Shown: positions 17,661 to 26,621 of the stretch, piece by piece
Layout: the number at the start of each line of letters is the position of its first letter
How positions within the stretch are numbered: position 1 is the first letter of the stretch
DNA from: Pedobacter sp. W3I1
GTDB lineage: Bacteria; Bacteroidota; Bacteroidia; Sphingobacteriales; Sphingobacteriaceae
Direction of reading: 5' to 3'
NCBI RefSeq assembly: GCF_030816015.1
Contig: NZ_JAUSXN010000001.1
Location: forward strand, 4,898,001-4,962,000
DNA: 64,000 nt
Translations under genes and position numbers: made by a program
Notes under the pieces: generated by a model
Told to the model about the DNA's origin: nothing
Databases searched by the model: none
What the model saw: only the letters and a program-made list of their open reading frames with translations

Positions 17661-18833
17661 TCATCTATTTAACAGATTATCTAATAACAACTGATTCAAC
17701 TGTTTAACTTCTTTTTTTCTCATTGTCATATCCATTGGCAGATAAACTAAATTTTGAAGCGCTAGCTCATTTGAGGTTTTTGACGATAAATTGGTAAAAC
17801 CAATCTTAACTAAACTGGAGGCTTTTGAAGTGGCATCAAATCCTTCATCTCTTAATTTATCGATTAACAGTGATGGATTAGCCACCACTATCGGAATTAC
17901 CCAGTGTGTATGCCTTGGGCTTGCATCACCAATAATATTTCGCGAATCTATTCCATGTAATAATTGGTTTGCGAGTATCTTTCTCTTTTGAATATGAGAT
18001 TGATTAAAATTATTCAATTTATGCTGCAACATGCACAAATTGGCATAACATGGCCTGTATTTGATTTTCTTCATTACATCTTCACCGGGAAAACCTCTTG
18101 TAAAACCACTAATAAACGCATCAAAGTCTTTACCAAATTGCTTGCAAAACCAGTAAGCTATGGTAAATGGCCATCGTGTGGTAAGCATGTTAATCAGGGT
18201 AGCAATGAGTATTTTTTTGAAATAGCGACTACCTTTTTGCAGCGGCAGTCTGTCGTTTAATATTGTTACCGCAGCAAGTAGTTGCTCATTTCGAATGCAA
18301 AGTATCGCTCCGCTTAAAGCTGTATTCGTCTTAATTAGTCCAAAACTGAACATTACCACATCTGATCTAAAATTACCTTCGTAAACTCCGTCATAAGCTT
18401 GGGCACAGTCTTCTACAACAATCAGATTGTGCAATTTGGCTATGTCAAGTAATGGTTTGGTGTCCATTATGGCACCAAATAAATGGGTAATGAGCAGCAG
18501 TTTTGTTTTGGGTGTAATAGTTGCCTCTATCTGTTGCGCAGATATTCCTAGTGTATTTTTATCTATAGGTAATGGTACAACTTTTAGATGATAGCTAGCA
18601 ATGATTGCAAACATGTCCGGGATGTTAATATCTGCAACCAATATTTCGTCACCAGGTTCAAGATTTAGTGCCGCTAATACGAGATGTAAACCTGTACGAA
18701 CAGAAAGACAAGGCAATTGCCCTTCAGAGAAATGAGGTGCTTCTTTTTTAAAACCGCAAGCACTCCCAATACAATATAATGCTCCCTTAAAAAGTTCGGT
18801 AAAACGAATATCTAACCTACCCCTGGCAATCAT
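17661..18833 (-). CDS. DegT/DnrJ/EryC1/StrS-type PLP-dependent aminotransferase
   Basis: 390 residues of the sugar-aminotransferase fold (PLP type I). Visible residues: CLSVRTGLHLVLAALNL (cofactor phosphate region), VVEDCAQAYDG with Asp142 contacting the PLP ring, and MFSFGLIKTNTALSGA with the Schiff-base Lys168. The C-terminal part (RHTHWVIPIVV) also fits. Family members usually aminate a keto sugar for surface glycans. Here no sugar-nucleotide genes are adjacent, so the substrate is open. It follows the tRNA-Leu gene on the same strand, with its own start at 18833. Confidence 0.8.
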   Translation of the reverse strand: MIARGRLDIRFTELFKGALYCIGSACGFKKEAPHFSEGQLPCLSVRTGLHLVLAALNLEPGDEILVADINIPDMFAIIASYHLKVVPLPIDKNTLGISAQQIEATITPKTKLLLITHLFGAIMDTKPLLDIAKLHNLIVVEDCAQAYDGVYEGNFRSDVVMFSFGLIKTNTALSGAILCIRNEQLLAAVTILNDRLPLQKGSRYFKKILIATLINMLTTRWPFTIAYWFCKQFGKDFDAFISGFTRGFPGEDVMKKIKYRPCYANLCMLQHKLNNFNQSHIQKRKILANQLLHGIDSRNIIGDASPRHTHWVIPIVVANPSLLIDKLRDEGFDATSKASSLVKIGFTNLSSKTSNELALQNLVYLPMDMTMRKKEVKQLNQLLLDNLLNR

Positions 18834-18881
18834 TTGCTAAGCACATATAACATTAAGGTAAGTAATTTGTGTAACAGGCAA

Positions 18882-19178
18882 TTAGTTTAGTGCTCTTTCA
18901 TCTTTTAGTTTTCGATCGACTATAAAAGGCGCGAAAGGAAGTAAAGAAGCAAGAAAAATCAAAACGGCTTTACCAAACTTCCATTTTTGTTCTTGCCATG
19001 CAAAGATTAAAGTAGCTGCGTACAGCACAAATAATAAACCGTGTGCCCATCCGGTATATTTCACATATAACGGAAGATCTGCAAAGTATTTTAATGGCAT
19101 GGCTACAAATAGTAAAAGCAAATAGGAAATTCCTTCTGCCACGGCTACTTTACGAAAAATAGAAAGGGAGCTATTCAT
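18882..19178 (-). CDS. DUF3817 family integral membrane protein
   Basis: About 98 residues from the ATG at 19178 (MNSSLSIFRKVAVAEG), chosen over an upstream in-frame ATG at 19226 because family members begin at this point. Three predicted membrane helices; signature IFRKVAVAEGISYLLLLFVA and YTGWAHGLLFVLYAATL match DUF3817. Function unknown; members often occur as single small genes. Confidence 0.8.
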   Translation of the reverse strand: MNSSLSIFRKVAVAEGISYLLLLFVAMPLKYFADLPLYVKYTGWAHGLLFVLYAATLIFAWQEQKWKFGKAVLIFLASLLPFAPFIVDRKLKDERALN

Positions 19179-19249
19179 TGATCTGATTGTTTTCTCCGAA
19201 AGTAGAACAAAGCTTTTGCCTATCAAAAACTAAAAAATGATTTTACAAT

Positions 19250-19345
19250 CAGGTGTTCTAAAAAGGTTGAAGGCGGAAGGTTTAAGGTTACGGTGGTTAA
19301 CGCGATCATGCTAAACTTGTTTCAGCATCTTTCCTGTACTAATTA
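19250..19345. repeat. Intergenic repeat remnants
   Basis: Contains AAGGTTGAAGGCGGAAGG, a member of the low-complexity family also found near 26600, 29150, 40010 and 43150, followed by ATCATGCTAAACTTG and TTTCAGCATC, one half of the palindromic family seen at 41601 and 44164. Both are imperfect. Confidence 0.5.
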
Positions 19346-19432
19346 ATCGCTTTTTAACCACAGTGTTAGGCGCCTATTTCTTTTACATTATTATCTTCGG
19401 ACCTCCGGCTCCCCACCTCTGACTTATTCCAT

Positions 19433-19969
19433 CTACCTCAACAAGCTTTCCCTAATCCTGTCAATATATTTCTGTCGATAAAAATTATCCTTAATTAATG
19501 GCAATAATGCATCTGATGTAGTTGGATTGCTGTCGAACTGGCTCATCAGATCATGTAATTCATCAGCTAAGTTTTTTTCAATGGCATCAACATCTCCTTT
19601 TACCTGCGCTAGCTTCTCAGCATCCGGCTCAAATTCCAAATCCATTAAAGCCTCGTTAATATCCATCATTTCCATTAAAAAAGATTGAGGCAATTGATAA
19701 CTGTCATCAGCTTCTACTATCCCTTTTAACTCGAGCACGTATTTTAAGCGTTTTTTAGCATTACTTAGTGTCTGGTAAGCCTTGTTATTCAAAGTTGACA
19801 GATCGAGTACTTCCTGCTGCTTCTCTTCGCTTTCATTGGCATAAAAATCAGGATGAAACTGTTTACTTAAAGCATAAAATTTTGCTTTTACCGTATTTTG
19901 ATCTGGATTAAACTGAATTGGTAACTCGTAAAAATCGAAATAATTAATATCTGTTGTTGCTGCGCTCAT
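19433..19969 (-). CDS. hscB: HscB, J-domain co-chaperone for Fe-S cluster assembly
   Basis: 178 residues. An N-terminal J-domain with the HPD motif at 39-41 (QFHPDFYAN) is followed by the three-helix HscB C-terminal domain that binds the scaffold IscU (KGDVDAIEKNLADELHDLM). HscB delivers IscU to the Hsp70 HscA and stimulates its ATPase. The start codon at 19969 gives MSAATTDINYFDFYEL, a normal family start. The other ISC-type genes in the window (iscX, ferredoxin) lie 40 kb away; hscA is not seen. Confidence 0.9.
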   Translation of the reverse strand: MSAATTDINYFDFYELPIQFNPDQNTVKAKFYALSKQFHPDFYANESEEKQQEVLDLSTLNNKAYQTLSNAKKRLKYVLELKGIVEADDSYQLPQSFLMEMMDINEALMDLEFEPDAEKLAQVKGDVDAIEKNLADELHDLMSQFDSNPTTSDALLPLIKDNFYRQKYIDRIRESLLR

Positions 19970-20051
19970 GATGCATAAAAATTAAAAAGCCGCAGATGTA
20001 CAGATCGACTGGTCAAATCTGCGCATCTGCGGCAATGATATAAATTTGATT

Positions 20052-21440
20052 TTACTTACCGAAGGATTTTAGAATATCATTACCAAAAGCAAACACCATT
20101 AAACAGATCAAGATTACAAAACCCACAATCTGCGCTTTCTCCAGTACTTTTTCACTTACTGGCTTACGTTGTACCATTTCAATCAAAAGAAACACGACGT
20201 GGCCTCCATCTAAGCCTGGAATAGGCAATAAATTCATAAAGGCTAATGCCATCGAAATTAATCCTGTTAAAGTCCAGAATTTAACCCAATCGAAAGTGCT
20301 GCCATAAACCTTAGCAATTCCAATCGGACTGCTGATATTACGTGCACTTAACTTTCCGGTTATCATTTTACCAATACCTTTTGCATTATCTACAAAAGTG
20401 CTCCATGCCATGGTTGCACCAACCGGTAACGATTCTATAAAGCCAAAATCTACATGTGCAGTTTCAGGCATTTTTAAATTAGGGATAATTCCAATTGTTC
20501 CATCTTTGCTCACTTTAAGATGGAATGTTACTGCTTTGCCTTTACGTAGGGCATTAATGGTAATTGGTTTTAATTTGTTTTTAGAAACCTCTTCTTTAAA
20601 CTGATCGAAGAAAGTAATCTGCTTTCCATTAACCGATAAAATACTATCGCCCGGTTTAATCCCTGCAGCATAAGCTGGATATACTGGTTTCTCGAACTTT
20701 CTGCCAAACAGTTTATCAAAAAAGGATGGTTTATCTGCTTTTTCATCAGGTGCACTTACCTTTTCTACGCTTTCCATCGTATACCTGGGCGAGATAAAAT
20801 TCTCTTTATCGTTTTTCGATATTTTATTTAAAATGATATCCGGAACAGAAATGTAAAGTGTTTTATTCTCCCTTAAAATGGTCAACTGGGCTCCATCAAA
20901 CAATACTTTGCTCGATATCGCATCTTCAAAACGGATTAACTTGTTGCCGTTGATGGCCAAAATCTTATCTCCGTTTTTTAAACCGATTTCTTTTCCAATT
21001 GCGCCTACAGAAATACCATCGTTCAGTTTGCTGTTAACGGTATAATTTTGTCCGACGTTGAAGGTTAACATCCAGAAGATAAAAATACCTACAATTACGT
21101 TTACGATAATCCCGCCAAGCATTACAATTAAACGTTGCCAGGCTGGTTTAGAACGAAATTCCCAGGGTTGTGCTGGTTGAGCCATTTGCTCCGTATCCAT
21201 ACTCTCATCAATCATTCCGGCAATTTTTACATAACCGCCAAGTGGCAACCACCCCACTCCATATTCAACATCACCTTTTTTGAAACTAAAAAGCTTGAAA
21301 CCCCATGCATCAAAAAATAAATAAAACTTTTCTACTTTAATACCAAATGCCCTGGCTGCCAGGAAATGCCCTAATTCGTGTAATATTACCAATAAAGACA
21401 ATCCGAGCAGCAGCTGCCCCGCCATAATCAATCCATTCAT
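20052..21440 (-). CDS. rseP: RseP-type site-2 intramembrane metalloprotease
   Basis: 462 residues, M50 family. The zinc motif HELGH (His21, Glu22, His25) lies in the first membrane helix, and a C-terminal helix carries the third ligand in LPIPGLDGGHVV. Two periplasmic PDZ-like regions lie between them, for example around GISVGAIGKEIGLKNGDKIL and YAAGIKPGDSILSVNGK. The enzyme cleaves membrane-bound anti-sigma factors or signal-peptide remnants within the bilayer. dxr starts upstream on the same strand and ends 29 bp before this gene, so the dxr-rseP order and spacing suggest one operon, as in many bacteria. Confidence 0.92.
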   Translation of the reverse strand: MNGLIMAGQLLLGLSLLVILHELGHFLAARAFGIKVEKFYLFFDAWGFKLFSFKKGDVEYGVGWLPLGGYVKIAGMIDESMDTEQMAQPAQPWEFRSKPAWQRLIVMLGGIIVNVIVGIFIFWMLTFNVGQNYTVNSKLNDGISVGAIGKEIGLKNGDKILAINGNKLIRFEDAISSKVLFDGAQLTILRENKTLYISVPDIILNKISKNDKENFISPRYTMESVEKVSAPDEKADKPSFFDKLFGRKFEKPVYPAYAAGIKPGDSILSVNGKQITFFDQFKEEVSKNKLKPITINALRKGKAVTFHLKVSKDGTIGIIPNLKMPETAHVDFGFIESLPVGATMAWSTFVDNAKGIGKMITGKLSARNISSPIGIAKVYGSTFDWVKFWTLTGLISMALAFMNLLPIPGLDGGHVVFLLIEMVQRKPVSEKVLEKAQIVGFVILICLMVFAFGNDILKSFGK

Positions 21441-21469
21441 ATTCTCTTATAAAATTTTTATGTTAGATG

Positions 21470-22657
21470 TTAAACTATACTTTTTGTTACTAATTCGCCG
21501 GCTAAGATACGGCTATGTTTGTCAGTTTCTAAATAATCACTCAATTGTGGTTTTTCAACAAAACTGATTTCTTCCATACACTTTTCGATAACTTCGCTCA
21601 TCTGCAGGAAACCAATTTTATCCTTCAAAAACGCCTCCACAACAATTTCATTTGCAGCATTTAAAATACAAGGCATATTTCCCCCTTTTCGTAGAGAAGT
21701 AAATGCCAGGTCTAAATTTCTGAATGTTCCCAAATCTGCCTTTTGAAAGCTAAAGCCTGGATAATCTAAGAAGTTAAAACGTTTAAAATTGTTTTTTAGC
21801 CTATCGGGATAATTTAAAGCGTACTGAATAGGCAGTTTCATATCCGGAACACCCATCTGTGCCTTCATTGATCCATCGGTAAACTGAACAATTGAATGTA
21901 TGATAGATTGAGGATGAACAATTACATCAATCTGATCTACATCCAGGTTAAACAACCATTTTGCCTCAATTACCTCCAAACCTTTATTCATTAGGGATGC
22001 AGAATCAATAGTGATTTTTGCGCCCATTACCCAGTTAGGATGCTTTAAAGCCTGCTCTTTTTTTACTGTGGATAAAAAATCTTTAGTTTTGCCTAAGAAT
22101 GGTCCGCCAGATGCTGTTAAATAAATCTTCTCGATTTCATTTTGCTCCTCACCAACCAAACATTGAAATATTGCTGAATGCTCTGAATCAACCGGTAAAA
22201 TTTTCACCTGGTGTTCGGTCGCCAGTTGTGTAATCAGTTCGCCTGCAACCACCAGAGTTTCTTTATTGGCTAAAGCAATGTTTTTCCCAGCCTTAATAGC
22301 TGCAATAGTAGGCTTTAACCCCACTGAGCCCATTAAAGCTGTTAGCACTACATCACTATCCTCATAAGCAGCTACTTCTGATAAAGCAGGCTCACCAGCC
22401 AATACCTTAATATCTAATCCAGACAAAGCATTTTTCACCTCACTGTACTTGCTCTCATCACAGATTACAACAATAGCAGGTTTAAATTCCTTTGCTTGTT
22501 GAATCAATAATTCCGAATTCTTTAATGCAGATAATACAACAACTTTAAATGTTGTGGGATGATCCCTTACCACTTCTAGTGCTTGTGTACCTACACTTCC
22601 GGTAGAACCTAATATGGTTATTCGTTTTACAGATTGCTGTATTGCTATATTGTTCAA
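21470..22657 (-). CDS. dxr: 1-deoxy-D-xylulose 5-phosphate reductoisomerase
   Basis: 395 residues; second enzyme of the MEP isoprenoid pathway, converting DXP to MEP with NADPH and a divalent metal. The N-terminal nucleotide motif ILGSTGSVGTQALEVV is clear, as are the metal and substrate region LPVDSEHSAIFQCL and TASGGPFL, and the helical C-terminal domain. Length and start are normal. It precedes rseP by 29 bp on the same strand. Confidence 0.96.
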   Translation of the reverse strand: MNNIAIQQSVKRITILGSTGSVGTQALEVVRDHPTTFKVVVLSALKNSELLIQQAKEFKPAIVVICDESKYSEVKNALSGLDIKVLAGEPALSEVAAYEDSDVVLTALMGSVGLKPTIAAIKAGKNIALANKETLVVAGELITQLATEHQVKILPVDSEHSAIFQCLVGEEQNEIEKIYLTASGGPFLGKTKDFLSTVKKEQALKHPNWVMGAKITIDSASLMNKGLEVIEAKWLFNLDVDQIDVIVHPQSIIHSIVQFTDGSMKAQMGVPDMKLPIQYALNYPDRLKNNFKRFNFLDYPGFSFQKADLGTFRNLDLAFTSLRKGGNMPCILNAANEIVVEAFLKDKIGFLQMSEVIEKCMEEISFVEKPQLSDYLETDKHSRILAGELVTKSIV

Positions 22658-22706
22658 TTGTTTCTTTCTCTCGTATTAAAAATTTAATCGCTTTAGTAGC
22701 TTTCAA

Positions 22707-23084
22707 TTAAATCTTCAATTTTTCGTTTGTAAATTTTATCAGTTGATGAATTTCTTTTGGCAAAGTTTCCAAAGTTGCAAAAATCTTTGAATAAGTATCT
22801 TCATTGATTAACTTTCTAACCTTTGCTTTTTCGTTCCAGTCTAAGCATTCCTTAACTGAACCAAAGCTATAATAATAAAACTTGACCTTATCTTTTTTAT
22901 GATATCGGCCAAAACCTTCAGCAATATTAGCTGAAATGGAATCAACAGCATCAACAAACTGTTGTCCAATAGTATACTTTGCAAAATTATCCCAATTAGT
23001 AACCAAATCCCACACCACATTGCTAAGATGAAACGATTTTGTATATGCTGTTATCTGATTTAACTGTAAATAATTCTTTTCCAT
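22707..23084 (-). CDS. Four-helix-bundle protein (S23/23S rRNA intervening-sequence family)
   Basis: 125 residues, all-helical, with the family signature FVDAVDSISANIAEGFGR in the second helix and YYSFGSVKECLDW in the third. The family was first found in intervening sequences of 23S rRNA and includes the Avd accessory protein of diversity-generating retroelements. Here it stands alone between dxr and the GH3-like gene with no rRNA or reverse transcriptase nearby. It probably forms a homopentameric barrel (known for the family). Function in this setting is unknown. Confidence 0.85.
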   Translation of the reverse strand: MEKNYLQLNQITAYTKSFHLSNVVWDLVTNWDNFAKYTIGQQFVDAVDSISANIAEGFGRYHKKDKVKFYYYSFGSVKECLDWNEKAKVRKLINEDTYSKIFATLETLPKEIHQLIKFTNEKLKI

Positions 23085-23206
23085 GTTGTTGAACTGCTAA
23101 TTATTAACAACAATTTAGCAATTTTCATTTGCACAATGCCAAACAATTTAACAATTCCATCTGCCCTGGTTAAAGCTCAATGCTTAGCAATTCAGCAATG
23201 TAACAA

Positions 23207-24754
23207 TTAAACAACATACCTCTCCAATCCATCCGCCAGTTTCCTATCATTACTCAGACGCGGCACTTTATTCTGTCCACCTAATTTCCCTTCACTTTTC
23301 ATATAGTTTACAAAAGCATCTTTTTGCAAAGTACGTATAATCAATGGCTGAAGGATGTTTCCTTCAATCAGGTCAAAGTAATAAATATTTTTCTTTTGCA
23401 AAGCCTCATCAACCTTTTTGCTAAAAGCAGCCATATCTTTGGGCGCGGAAGAAAACTCTACGAACCACTCGTGATAAGGCAATTGCCCTGCTTCCGGATT
23501 AACCTGAGGCGCCACTGTAAATTCTGTAATTTCTACCTGTTCTTCATTGGCCACACTTAAAATGGCCTGTTCCACCTCTTCTCCTATCACGTGTTCGCCA
23601 AAGGCAGAAATGAAATGTTTTATTCGTCCCGTTACCACGATTTTGTAAGGATTTTTCGAAACAAACTTAATGGTATCGCCAATACTGTAGCCCCACAATC
23701 CTGCATTGGTATTTAAAATCAATGCGTAGTTGGTATTTAGTTCAACCTCACCAAGCGATAACCTCGTTGGATTATCGTTATAATATTCATCGGCAGGAAC
23801 AAATTCGTAAAAAATCCCTGCATCAGCCAATAACAATAAACCTTTATCTTTTTGAGAATCCTGATAAGCAATAAATCCTTCTGAAGCAGGATAGGTTTCA
23901 ATAGCATCAATTTTTTTACCAATACTTTGCTCAATTTTTGCGCGGTAAGGCTCAAAATTTACCCCACCATAAATAAACAGGCTAAAATTCTTGAAAATTT
24001 CGGCGATTTTTTTTCCGCCTGATTTTTCTGAAAGTTTATCGAAATACATTTGCACCCAAGGAGGGATGCCCGATATCAAAGTCATGTTTTCATTAATGGT
24101 TTCCTCCACAATGGCATCAACTTTTTGTTCCCAATCTTCAATAATGTTGGTTTCGTAAGAAGGCAATCGGTTTTTCTGCAAATAGGCTGGCACATGATGG
24201 GCCACAATGCCTGATAGACGCCCAACATTGATCCCATGTTTTACACTTAAAACCGGACTTCCTTGCAGAAAGATCATCTTTCCGTTTACAAAACCGGCCT
24301 TACCTGTTTCATTAATATAAGTTAAAATGGCATTCCTTGCAGCTTTTATGTGCTCGGGCATCGATTCTTTAGAAAGCGGAATATATTTTACGCCAGAAGT
24401 GGTGCCTGATGTTTTGGCAAAATAAAGCGGTTTACCTTTCCAAAGTACATCGGCTTCACCTGCTACTACACGATCTACATAAGGTTTTAATCCTTCGTAA
24501 TCCTGAACGGGAACATGTTTTTTAAAATCAGCATAGGTTTTAATCTCAGCGAAATGATGATCTTTTCCAAATGCAGTATTTTTAGCCTCGTCAATTAGCT
24601 TTTTCAGGATATTATGCTGAGCATTTACGGCATTATTTTTCCATTTGTTAATCTGCCAAACTGCAAATGCCGCAAAGGGTTTACTTAATGCTGCTTTAAG
24701 CCCCCAACCCCCTGAAGGGGACTTTTCCTTTCTACCGTTCTTTTCTTTTTCCAT
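23207..24754 (-). CDS. GH3 (auxin-responsive promoter) family adenylate-forming enzyme
   Basis: 515 residues of the GH3 acyl-adenylate/thioester fold. Visible motifs: FAKTSGTTSGVKYIPLS (P-loop for ATP), YGGVNFEPY, YPASEGFIAYQD and the C-terminal TGRIKHFISAFGEHV. In plants such enzymes join amino acids to hormones; bacterial substrates are largely unknown. The N-terminus is odd: residues about 11-17 (KSPSGGWG) are encoded by a dispersed repeat that replaces the expected short MGLKAALS-type start, and no later in-frame ATG exists before the conserved core. The gene follows a membrane protein and two GT2 genes on the same strand. Confidence 0.88.
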   Translation of the reverse strand: MEKEKNGRKEKSPSGGWGLKAALSKPFAAFAVWQINKWKNNAVNAQHNILKKLIDEAKNTAFGKDHHFAEIKTYADFKKHVPVQDYEGLKPYVDRVVAGEADVLWKGKPLYFAKTSGTTSGVKYIPLSKESMPEHIKAARNAILTYINETGKAGFVNGKMIFLQGSPVLSVKHGINVGRLSGIVAHHVPAYLQKNRLPSYETNIIEDWEQKVDAIVEETINENMTLISGIPPWVQMYFDKLSEKSGGKKIAEIFKNFSLFIYGGVNFEPYRAKIEQSIGKKIDAIETYPASEGFIAYQDSQKDKGLLLLADAGIFYEFVPADEYYNDNPTRLSLGEVELNTNYALILNTNAGLWGYSIGDTIKFVSKNPYKIVVTGRIKHFISAFGEHVIGEEVEQAILSVANEEQVEITEFTVAPQVNPEAGQLPYHEWFVEFSSAPKDMAAFSKKVDEALQKKNIYYFDLIEGNILQPLIIRTLQKDAFVNYMKSEGKLGGQNKVPRLSNDRKLADGLERYVV

Positions 24755-24799
24755 AAATTTAATCTGATTTTTAACTCCCCTTCAGGGGCTGGGGGTTAA
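24698..24799. repeat. Inverted pair of CCCCTTCAGGGG elements around the GH3-gene start
   Basis: Two related arms, about 24698-24731 and 24776-24799, in opposite orientation. Each has the core CCCCTTCAGGGG, itself able to fold, plus a flank of GGGGGTT/GGGGGCTTAAA. In the mRNA the arms can pair over about 24 bp and leave the GH3 start codon in the loop. One arm codes for the GH3 N-terminus and the other overlaps the stop codon of the preceding membrane gene. Confidence 0.8.
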
Positions 24800-25584
24800 A
24801 CGATATTATGTAAAATATCCGGGTGCTCATCGCCTTTGTACTCACTCGAAATTTTACGGTAAGCAACTGTTAAGGCTACACTCGAAAGCGGAACGATGAT
24901 AAATGAACTTAAAATATTTACAATGAAAGCGATTAATGGCCATTGCAGGTAGTTTAGCAACAGGTAGATTAAATACCCTCCGCCTAAAACAACCAATAGC
25001 AATAAAATCTTAGTGAAATTTCCTTTAGTAGTAGCCAAACTCAATTTAATTGAATCGAAAGGCGTTGCACCTTTATCAATAATAAAAAACGGAAAGAAAG
25101 AAATTCTTAACCAGGTGATAAAAATGGCAATGATGCCTACTGAAATGGCCACGTTTTTAACAATTGCCACATTAATTCCTGTATAAATAAAAGGAAAGGC
25201 AACCAAAATTACGACCAGGTAAACCCCCAGGATACAACCCACAAAATAAAGGGTAGCTACCAGGAACCTGATAATTTGTTGTCTGGTTGGAAGCGTATCC
25301 ACAATTTTCACATCATTTTCTTTATCATCCATTAAATGGAAAATGTATTTAAAGAGTGAAAGATTAATAGTAAAATAGAGCAAAACGAAAATGATCACCA
25401 TGATAACGCTTAAAGCTTTGCTTACGTCCTTAATAAAAAATGCCATTAAGCTCGATGCACTTGCGGTGATAAACATCAGAAAACATAGTGTAGCAATCGA
25501 GAAATAGTGTTTCTTGGTAATGCTCCATGCCTTTTGAATTACATCATTAACGGCGAACGTACTTTCTTTTAGATAATTTATCAT
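24796..25584 (-). CDS. Integral membrane protein of unknown function
   Basis: 262 residues with about six predicted membrane helices (for example YFSIATLCFLMFITASAS and IIPLSS-type segments near the end). I do not recognise a characterised family; it resembles the many six-helix Bacteroidota proteins of the DUF4013/glycerophosphodiesterase-membrane type only in topology. It overlaps the upstream GT2 gene by 4 nt (ATGA), so the two are translationally coupled. Its stop codon lies inside an arm of the inverted repeat that also covers the GH3 gene start. Confidence 0.7.
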   Translation of the reverse strand: MINYLKESTFAVNDVIQKAWSITKKHYFSIATLCFLMFITASASSLMAFFIKDVSKALSVIMVIIFVLLYFTINLSLFKYIFHLMDDKENDVKIVDTLPTRQQIIRFLVATLYFVGCILGVYLVVILVAFPFIYTGINVAIVKNVAISVGIIAIFITWLRISFFPFFIIDKGATPFDSIKLSLATTKGNFTKILLLLVVLGGGYLIYLLLNYLQWPLIAFIVNILSSFIIVPLSSVALTVAYRKISSEYKGDEHPDILHNIV

Positions 25585-26549
25585 TGTTGTTTGAATACCA
25601 CACGTTTAAATAAATCCTGTATAAATCCTAAACCATAAGCGGTTAATTGGATAAATGAAGATATAATGCTCAAAAATGCAACTTTTAACGATTTATTTAC
25701 AGACCATGAATGAAAAAATATCAACATAAAGTAAATCAATAAGAAGAAGTTACAAACATATGCCAATGGAGGATATATAAAGTTACATAAAATAGTAAAA
25801 CCAAAACCCAATGTGAACAAGGCCGGAAAAAAGTGTACTAGTTTTAATTCCTTTGGGAAATGTTTGTAAATATTGATCCTTGCTCTCCCAAAAAAATGTA
25901 ATTGTTTGTAAAACTGACTGAAGCTTGTCCGGCGCTTATGGTAAACCTTTGCATCTGGAATCAACCCGATTTTGAAACCGTTTTCATGAATGCGGATACT
26001 ATATTCTATATCCTCCCCCAATCTGGTTAAGATAAAGCCACCTACCTTCTCCCAGGCCTGACGCGAAACACCCATATTAAAACTGCGAGGGTGAAATTGC
26101 CCAACATGTTGTTTGTTTCCCCGGATCCCACCAGTGGTGAAAGGCGAAGTCATGGCATAGCTGATGGCCTTTTGTACTGGAGTGAAACTATCATGTGCAG
26201 CATCAGGACCACCATAAGCATCTAAGTGATGCTCGTACAAGTAGTTTTTAACTGTTTCGAGGTAATTTGCAGGAATTAAACAATCTGAATCGAAAATAAC
26301 AAAGTAGTCGCCTGTAGCTCTTTCAAAACCAAAATTACGGACAAAACCTTGTCCGGCATTTTCCTTAAAAAAATATTTAATATCCAGTTTATCTGCATAA
26401 GACGCAACAATTGCCTTTGCATCGTTTTTCGAACCATCTTCAATAACCAAAACCTCAAACTGTAAATAAGTCTGTTTGGTTAGGGTATTTAAAAGTTCGT
26501 CAATTTCTTGTGGACGATTATAAAGAGGAATAATGATGGAGAAAAACAT
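25581..26549 (-). CDS. Family 2 glycosyltransferase
   Basis: 322 residues. An N-terminal GT-A domain with SIIIPLYNRPQEIDELLNT, the nucleotide-sugar Asp motif VIFDSDCLIP and the acceptor-side GEDIEYSIRI (ED motif). Two to three hydrophobic segments near the C-terminus (LVHFFPALFTLGFGF, YFMLIFFHSW) anchor it in the membrane. Transfers a sugar to an unknown acceptor. It is coupled to the following membrane gene by a 4-nt overlap and preceded by another GT2 gene. Confidence 0.9.
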   Translation of the reverse strand: MFFSIIIPLYNRPQEIDELLNTLTKQTYLQFEVLVIEDGSKNDAKAIVASYADKLDIKYFFKENAGQGFVRNFGFERATGDYFVIFDSDCLIPANYLETVKNYLYEHHLDAYGGPDAAHDSFTPVQKAISYAMTSPFTTGGIRGNKQHVGQFHPRSFNMGVSRQAWEKVGGFILTRLGEDIEYSIRIHENGFKIGLIPDAKVYHKRRTSFSQFYKQLHFFGRARINIYKHFPKELKLVHFFPALFTLGFGFTILCNFIYPPLAYVCNFFLLIYFMLIFFHSWSVNKSLKVAFLSIISSFIQLTAYGLGFIQDLFKRVVFKQQ

Positions 26550-26621
26550 TTTTTGAGGTTGAGGGTTGAGGGTTTAGAGGTTGAGGGTTTGGGCGGATAA
26601 AACCTTCCGCCTTAAGACCTT

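Noticed and set aside
22707..23084. Four-helix-bundle gene considered as part of a diversity-generating retroelement
   Set aside because: No reverse transcriptase, template repeat or variable target gene is visible nearby.
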